DNA of 9,550 nucleotides from CAYMUB01 sp964393545. GTDB taxonomy: Bacteria; Patescibacteriota; Microgenomatia; Daviesbacterales; UBA10151. Where the stretch lies: positions 1-9,550 of the forward strand of contig CAYMUB010000047.1 of the NCBI GenBank assembly GCA_964393545.1, given 5' to 3'. Positions 5,073-9,550 of this stretch are shown here, one piece after another. Under the pieces are notes generated by a model that saw nothing but the letters and a program-made list of their open reading frames with translations, searched no databases and had not been told where the DNA came from. Position 1 is the stretch's first letter. Each line of letters starts with the position of its first letter. A program made the translations under genes and the position numbers.

Positions 5073-5435
5073 ATGTCTACTAAAAGAACAATTACCAGAA
5101 AAGTGATACCTCAATCTAGTGTTAAAGAAGAGGTAAAAATAGAGAAAGAGATTCCACAGGTTACAGTTAGCAAGGCTGAACAACATATTGATCAAAATGA
5201 AGAGGAAGAAAGATCATATAGAAAAGAAAGAGTCAAAAGAGAATGTTATTTTTGCCAAAGCAAGTCCATCCCTTCTTACACAAACCTGGCTAACCTAAGA
5301 CGCTATTTAACAGATAGAGCTAAAATTGTTGGTAAAGAGAGAAGCGGGGCTTGTTCAAAACATCAAAGAGGAGTTACTAAAAATATTAAATATGCCAGAC
5401 ATTTAAGTTTGCTTCCATTCGTACCCGAAATCTAG
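5073..5435 (+). CDS. rpsR: 30S ribosomal protein bS18 with long N-terminal extension
   Basis: The last ~67 residues are a clear bS18 core: CYFC, NLRRYLTDRAKIVGKERSG, then HQRGVTKNIKYARHLSLLPF. bS18 binds the 30S platform beside bS6, and the gene sits after rpsF and ssb as in most bacteria. C58, C61, C94 and H97 (CxxC...CxxH) would form a zinc site of the 'C+' type of ribosomal protein. The first ~50 residues are an extra, highly charged (Lys/Glu) stretch without fold signature, making 120 residues against about 75 for common bS18. The alternative of a later start is not favoured: the only internal start candidates lack the -10 found at 5057-5065. rplI (bL9), often the next gene, is absent. 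Confidence 0.94.
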   Translation: MSTKRTITRKVIPQSSVKEEVKIEKEIPQVTVSKAEQHIDQNEEEERSYRKERVKRECYFCQSKSIPSYTNLANLRRYLTDRAKIVGKERSGACSKHQRGVTKNIKYARHLSLLPFVPEI

Positions 5436-5441
5436 TAAAAT
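5436..5441 (+). promoter_or_regulatory. -10 box before the MutL-like gene
   Basis: TAAAAT at 5436-5441 ends six nt before the ATG at 5448, the same geometry as the other leaderless promoters in this window. No good -35 is found at 16-18 bp, so this is the weakest of the set. Confidence 0.35.
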
Positions 5442-5447
5442 TAGGCT

Positions 5448-6068
5448 ATGCCCGGCCTTTTTGATAGTTTTGATAATCTTGACATAATTGATGTAAATTC
5501 TCTAGTGCTCTATCTTAAAAATCCTTCTCCAGTTGCTTCTTTGGAAAATTATTTAGCAAATAGAATTTTATATCCCACAACTATTCCTTTAACAGCATTA
5601 GATATGGAAGTTGATTTAGCAATTTTAAGAGAAGCACTGCGGATTAATGGAGGTAATCAGTTTTTAAATGTTACTTTAAGAAAAATCATTATTCCAGGAA
5701 GGTTTTTACAATATATTCCAAATCTGGTGAACTTGACCTGGGCATTTGTAGATGGTTTGCTTTTAAATAGAAGTAAAAAGGACTGGCTTGAAGATCTCTG
5801 GACTGTTATGTTATCAGGTGATATTGATGAAACAGTTGGGACAGTCTTACTTCCTCAATTTGAAGGAGCAAAAGATGAAATGGCTATTTCATTGATGGGT
5901 AAAGATTTTAAAATTTCAGCTGGAAGTTTAACTTTAGTGCCTTGTCCTAAATCCAAATGTCAGATTTCCTATAAATTCAACAAAGGTAAGATTTTAGGTA
6001 AAAATATCAATGTTGTTGAAGTTTATGGAGGAAAATTAGGACTGATGATTGATGGAAGAGTCTTATGA
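5448..6068 (+). CDS. Protein resembling the C-terminal part of MutL-like (glutamate mutase L) proteins
   Basis: This 206-residue protein has no sure assignment. Several stretches match, from memory, the C-terminal third of the long 'glutamate mutase L' (MutL) proteins of Chloroflexota and relatives: LYPTTIPLTALDMEVDLAIL, PNLVNLTWAFVDGLL, VGTVLLPQFEGA, then AGSLTLVPCP and YGGKLGLMIDGR. In those proteins the N-terminal part is an ASKHA (actin-like ATPase) fold with phosphate-binding G-T/S-T motifs; none is present here, so ATPase activity is not expected. No signal peptide or membrane segment is visible. The next gene begins inside its stop (ATGA), so the two are translated together and their products probably cooperate. 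Function is unknown; a role with glutamate mutase has no support here, as no mutase genes are nearby. Confidence 0.5.
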   Translation: MPGLFDSFDNLDIIDVNSLVLYLKNPSPVASLENYLANRILYPTTIPLTALDMEVDLAILREALRINGGNQFLNVTLRKIIIPGRFLQYIPNLVNLTWAFVDGLLLNRSKKDWLEDLWTVMLSGDIDETVGTVLLPQFEGAKDEMAISLMGKDFKISAGSLTLVPCPKSKCQISYKFNKGKILGKNINVVEVYGGKLGLMIDGRVL

Positions 6069-7222
6069 AATTATTTGCTGCAATCCGTCATAGGGTTAAA
6101 CAAGACATTATAGTCAGGATTCACAGGCAGTTAAAAGGTAAAGGAACCGTCAGTGTTTTTAAAGGTCAAGAAGTTGTTCCTTCAGATATTATAGGTAGTG
6201 CTTATATTTCTTCTGGATTTAGAATTTTGAAACTGGCTGAAGAATTATCTGTTTCTGCTTCTGAAGTTGGGAGATATATGTTGAAGCCTTTGGGTCAAAG
6301 AATGTATAAAGATGAACTTTTGGCTCAAAAAGAGGGAGGTATATTTGCAGCTAGAAAAAACATCACTGCTCCAACTGATGGAATATTAGACTACTTAAAT
6401 CCAAAAACTGGAGAACTTAGAATGACACTAATGCCAAAAAAAGTAGATTTACCTTCAGGGGTGTTTGGGATAGTTGAAAGTGTAGATTCAGCAAAAGGTC
6501 AAATATTAATCAAAACCCAGGTTAGCCGAATAGTAGGAATGTTTGGTTCAGGAAGAGTGAGAGATGGGATATTACATGTTATCTCAAAACGGGATGAACT
6601 GGTTGGGAAAACGCTTGTTTCTTCAAAACTTGATGGACAAATTTTAGCAGGAGGCAGTTTAGTTTTTAAAGATGCTATTGCAGCTAGTATTTCAAATGGA
6701 GTTTCAGGAATAATAGCAGGAGGGCTCAATGCCAGGGATTATAAAGGTATTGCTGGTGGAAGATTACTTTTTCCTAAAAAAATAGATACTGATATCGGAA
6801 TTTCTATTGTAGTTTGTGAAGGATTTGGGTCTATTCCTATGGGTGAAGATATTTATGAAGTTTTAAAAAAATATAATGGCAGATTTGTCTTAATTGATGG
6901 GAATGGAAGTGTCATTAATTTACCCTCTTTTGATCCAAATAGTATAATTAAAGTCAGATCTACAGCCTTTCCACCTATACAACAGGAAAATTTAACAAAA
7001 TATCAAAGATTAGATGATCATAACATAGAATTAAAAGCGGGTTTTAGAGTAAGGATTGTGGGTAATTCTTTTCAAGGAGAACAGGGTAAAATAATAGCTT
7101 TGGATCAAACACAAACTATTTTGCCTTCAGGAGTTTTAGCTTATTTGGCAACCATTGAGACAAAAAGAAGGAAAATTCAAGTACCAGTTGCGAATTTAGA
7201 GATTATCGATTATATTCACTAA
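6065..7222 (+). CDS. Conserved barrel-sandwich/KOW-type protein of unknown function
   Basis: This 385-residue protein reads as three parts. Residues ~20-130 have paired barrel-sandwich (lipoyl/RnfC-like) signatures: FKGQEVVPSDIIGSA, then EGGIFAARKNITAPTDGILD. The middle (~150-300) is a Gly/Val/Ile-rich domain with SGIIAGGLNARD and VVCEGFGSIPMGEDIYEVL. The end (~325-382) looks like a KOW/SH3-type barrel, GFRVRIVGNSFQGEQGKI. A similar protein is, to my recollection, found beside MutL-like genes in Chloroflexota, which supports a conserved pair. There is no membrane segment. Its ATG overlaps the previous stop by 4 bp, with GGAAG (6054-6058) six nt upstream. The protease gene follows after 6 bp. 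No enzymatic motif is seen; a binding or scaffold role is a guess. Confidence 0.5.
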   Translation: MKLFAAIRHRVKQDIIVRIHRQLKGKGTVSVFKGQEVVPSDIIGSAYISSGFRILKLAEELSVSASEVGRYMLKPLGQRMYKDELLAQKEGGIFAARKNITAPTDGILDYLNPKTGELRMTLMPKKVDLPSGVFGIVESVDSAKGQILIKTQVSRIVGMFGSGRVRDGILHVISKRDELVGKTLVSSKLDGQILAGGSLVFKDAIAASISNGVSGIIAGGLNARDYKGIAGGRLLFPKKIDTDIGISIVVCEGFGSIPMGEDIYEVLKKYNGRFVLIDGNGSVINLPSFDPNSIIKVRSTAFPPIQQENLTKYQRLDDHNIELKAGFRVRIVGNSFQGEQGKIIALDQTQTILPSGVLAYLATIETKRRKIQVPVANLEIIDYIH

Positions 7223-7228
7223 ATCCAG

Positions 7229-8443
7229 ATGAAAAATTTTAACCCAAGAATTATATTAATTGTGATTTTAGCTTTTCTTTTAGGATGGCAGTGGGGTCAC
7301 CAGGAAGTTTTAATAAAGTGGGTAAAGTACAAACCATCAGTTTCTATTATAAATAGAGAAGTACCCAAAAATATCAACATTGATTTTAAGCTGTTTTGGG
7401 ATACTTGGGATCTAATATCCCGAACCTATATAGATAAAAAAGCTTTGGATCCAAGCAAATTATTTTATGGAGCAATGTCTGGTATGGTTTCTGCAATAGG
7501 TGATCCTTATACAGTTTTTTTGCCTCCTGAACAACAAAAATCAACCAAAGAAGAATTAAATGGTAGCTTTGATGGAGTAGGGCTTCAATTGGGATTCAAA
7601 GAGGGTAAGCCCCCAAGACTAGTGGTAATTGCTCCTCTTGATGGAACTCCAGCAAAACAAGTTGGAATAAAGCCGCAGGATTTTATTGTCAAAATTGATG
7701 ACAAAGACACCACCGGGATGAGTTTGCCTGAAGCTGTCAGATTGATTAGAGGCCAGAAAGGCACCAAAGTAAATTTAACCATTTTTAGAGAAGGAGATTC
7801 AGATACCAAATCCTACAGTTTAACCCGGGAAACGATCATTGTTAAAAGTGCAGAGGTTTCTTTTAAAGAAACAAAAGCAGGTAGGAATGTGGCTGTAATT
7901 AAGCTGTCCAGGTTTGGAGAAAGAACCAAAGATGAATGGGCGCAAGCAGTAAGTGAGTTAGTGGCTAAAAATCCTTCCGGGGTTATTTTGGATCTTAGAA
8001 ATAATCCTGGTGGGTATTTGGAAGGAGCAGTCTTTATTGCCTCTGAATTTTTAGAGGGTGGGGATGTTGTTTTACAGGAAAATAATGAAGGGCTAAAAGT
8101 GCCATTTAAAGTTAGCAGAGTAGGCAAGCTAATCAAAATACCGATGTTGGCATTAATTAATAAGGGTTCAGCATCAGCTTCAGAAATTGTGGCAGGAGCC
8201 TTGCAAGATAGAAAAAGAGCCAGGCTTTTGGGGGAAAAGTCTTTTGGTAAAGGAACTATTCAGGAAGCTCAAGAATTACCAGGTGGTACTGGTATTCATA
8301 TTACAGTTGCTAAATGGTTAACACCAAATGGCAGATGGGTAAATGAGCTTCAAGGTCTTGACCCGGATATTAAAATAGAAGCAGATAAAGAAGATGTTAC
8401 TAAAGATTCACAAATGGACAAAGCGCTGGAGTTGTTTGACTAA
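7229..8443 (+). CDS. S41 family C-terminal processing peptidase (CtpA-like), membrane-anchored
   Basis: The 404-residue protein has an N-terminal hydrophobic segment (IILIVILAFLLGWQWG) that should anchor it in the membrane with the rest outside. A helical region and GDPYTVFLPPEQ lead into a PDZ domain (about 100-195, from GSFDGVGLQLG), then the S41 core with LDLRNNPGGYL. The catalytic dyad is Ser316 in GSASASE and Lys341 in SFGKGTIQ, with Gln345 four residues on, the S-K-Q spacing of CtpB. Such proteases cut exposed protein C-termini in the envelope, with the PDZ domain binding the tail and gating activity. The C-terminal extension of larger Tsp proteins is absent. There is no Shine-Dalgarno; a TATATT at 7211-7216 lies twelve nt upstream. 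The HtrA gene follows after one base. Confidence 0.93.
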   Translation: MKNFNPRIILIVILAFLLGWQWGHQEVLIKWVKYKPSVSIINREVPKNINIDFKLFWDTWDLISRTYIDKKALDPSKLFYGAMSGMVSAIGDPYTVFLPPEQQKSTKEELNGSFDGVGLQLGFKEGKPPRLVVIAPLDGTPAKQVGIKPQDFIVKIDDKDTTGMSLPEAVRLIRGQKGTKVNLTIFREGDSDTKSYSLTRETIIVKSAEVSFKETKAGRNVAVIKLSRFGERTKDEWAQAVSELVAKNPSGVILDLRNNPGGYLEGAVFIASEFLEGGDVVLQENNEGLKVPFKVSRVGKLIKIPMLALINKGSASASEIVAGALQDRKRARLLGEKSFGKGTIQEAQELPGGTGIHITVAKWLTPNGRWVNELQGLDPDIKIEADKEDVTKDSQMDKALELFD

Positions 8444-8444
8444 A

Positions 8445-9550
8445 ATGGATTATTTTAAATTACCAAAACCAAACTTTACAGGAATTTTTATAGCAGTAGC
8501 TGCTGGAGTGATTGTAGCTGTAGCTCTTTACCAAGCTCAAATTAAAGGCTTAATACCTACCCGTATTTCTACTCTCAAATTACCAACTCAACAAACTCAA
8601 GTAGTAGTACAAGAAGAGAATGCTGTGATAGATGTGACCCAAAATTCTTCTCCTTCTGTGATTGCAATTGGAGTAACAAGAAGAGTAGTAAATCCATTTG
8701 ACCCGTATGCCATTCCTAAAAGAGAAGATGCAACTATTGGAACAGGATTTGTGGTTTCTGAAAAAGGAATTATTGTGACTAATAAACATGTAGTAGCTGA
8801 TACTGGAACAAGATACACAGTGGTAACCCGGGATGGTCAAAAATATGAAACCAAAAAAATTTACCGGGATCCGACTTTGGATTTAGCTTTGGTTCAAATA
8901 GAGGCAACTGGTCTAAAGGCTTTGGAATTAGGGGATTCTTCTAAACTTAAGGTAGGACAACTGGCAATTGCCATAGGAAATGCTCTGGGCAGGTTTACCA
9001 ACACTGTGACAACAGGAGTAATTTCGGGCTTGGGAAGAAGAGTTGTTGCAGGAGATCCATATTCAGGTTCTGCTGAAAGTTTGGATAATTTAATACAAAC
9101 TGATGCAGCCATTAATCCTGGTAATTCAGGAGGACCTTTACTAAACTCAGCAGGACAGGTGATTGGGGTAAATGTTGCCACCACAGAGGGGGCTCAAAAT
9201 ATTGGATTTGCTATACCTATTAATGCTGTTAAGCAGGTTGTAGATGAGTTTGTATCAACAGGCACAATTTCCCGGCCTTTTCTAGGTATCAGATATAGGT
9301 TTATTTCCAAAGATGTAGCTATTTTAAATGAAGTACCTCAGGGAGCATATATTCAGGAAGTAGTATTAGGTGGGCCAGCTGATAAGGCTTTAGTTAGAGA
9401 GGGAGATATTATTACTAAAATTAACGGGCAAACAATTGATGCAGAAAATAAAGTAGCAGAGCTTATTTCCCAAAGCAGAATTGGGTCTCAGCTTGAATTA
9501 ACAATTTGGAGAGATGGTAAGGAGCTAAAATTAACAGCCTCAGTTGGTGA
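8445..9550 (+). CDS. HtrA/DegP-type serine protease, membrane-anchored (3' end outside window)
   Basis: The frame is open from the ATG at 8445 to the window edge: 368 codons and two bases. Residues ~12-31 (TGIFIAVAAGVIVAVALY) form one membrane segment, followed by a Gln/Thr-rich linker and a trypsin-like domain. The triad is complete: His115 in TNKHVV, Asp146 in TLDLALV and Ser228 in NPGNSGGPL. The IGTGFVVSEKGIIVTN and IGFAIP segments are also typical. A PDZ domain starts near 277 (RPFLGIRYRF) and reaches GGPADKALVREGDIITKINGQ before the cut. HtrA proteins degrade or refold misfolded exported proteins. The gene follows the S41 peptidase by one base, so the two envelope proteases are co-transcribed. 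A GGAG (8428-8431) is too far upstream to be a good Shine-Dalgarno. Confidence 0.94.
   Translation, partial: MDYFKLPKPNFTGIFIAVAAGVIVAVALYQAQIKGLIPTRISTLKLPTQQTQVVVQEENAVIDVTQNSSPSVIAIGVTRRVVNPFDPYAIPKREDATIGTGFVVSEKGIIVTNKHVVADTGTRYTVVTRDGQKYETKKIYRDPTLDLALVQIEATGLKALELGDSSKLKVGQLAIAIGNALGRFTNTVTTGVISGLGRRVVAGDPYSGSAESLDNLIQTDAAINPGNSGGPLLNSAGQVIGVNVATTEGAQNIGFAIPINAVKQVVDEFVSTGTISRPFLGIRYRFISKDVAILNEVPQGAYIQEVVLGGPADKALVREGDIITKINGQTIDAENKVAELISQSRIGSQLELTIWRDGKELKLTASVG

Noticed and set aside
7585..8136. Minus-strand open frames inside the S41 peptidase gene.
   Set aside because: The plus-strand protein explains these bases with PDZ and catalytic motifs; the opposite frames read as Ser/Pro/Leu-rich antisense.
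8580..9184. Long minus-strand open frames opposite the HtrA gene.
   Set aside because: They are shadows of a plus-strand frame that has a full protease triad and PDZ domain; they have no family features or start signals.

Overview
The window is AT-rich, gene-dense and bacterial. It most resembles a Candidate Phyla Radiation (Patescibacteria) genome, perhaps Microgenomates. Reasons: the rpsF-ssb-rpsR cluster is not followed by rplI (bL9), a gene reported missing from some CPR lineages including Microgenomates; proteins are short; spacers are tiny; and most start codons lack a Shine-Dalgarno (SD) sequence. UGA is used as a stop (the gene ending at 6068), so the code is the standard bacterial one, not the UGA=Gly code of Gracilibacteria. 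This placement is inference from gene content.

Left end (1-1128), accessory: the first codons of a probable leftward IS transposase with possible end sequences beside it; a remnant of a NYN/LabA-type nuclease gene; and a DUF3800 protein whose start overlaps the stop of an eight-codon mini-ORF lying right behind a good -10 box.

Middle (1129-4279): the GTPase gene ychF, carrying a small in-frame palindromic element; a convergent leftward pair made of a winged-helix regulator and a frameshifted protein with faint isochorismatase-like features; then a divergent gene for a PlsC-like acyltransferase. The divergent spacer holds five 10-bp direct repeats that end on the regulator's start codon and contain its promoter hexamers, so they look like an autoregulatory operator.

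Right part (3335-9550): eight genes in one direction with spacers of 21 bp or less: acyltransferase-like protein, bS6, SSB, bS18 with a long N-terminal extension, a protein resembling only the C-terminal part of glutamate-mutase-L (MutL)-like proteins, a barrel-sandwich/KOW protein coupled to it by an ATGA overlap, a membrane-anchored S41 C-terminal processing protease, and a membrane-anchored HtrA/DegP protease that runs off the window. The first four groups serve lipid acylation, translation and single-strand DNA binding. The last four may form a conserved envelope or protein-quality module of unknown job.

A theme runs through the window: -10 hexamers sit 6-8 nt before start codons at 3335, 4293, 5073 and 5448, and in a weaker form at the transposase GTG (50) and the regulator ATG (3232). 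This implies leaderless or near-leaderless mRNAs, while ychF, ssb and the gene at 6065 keep SD-like sequences. The strongest candidates for something undescribed are the truncated-MutL/barrel-KOW pair next to two proteases, the helically phased repeat operator, and the leaderless promoter architecture.
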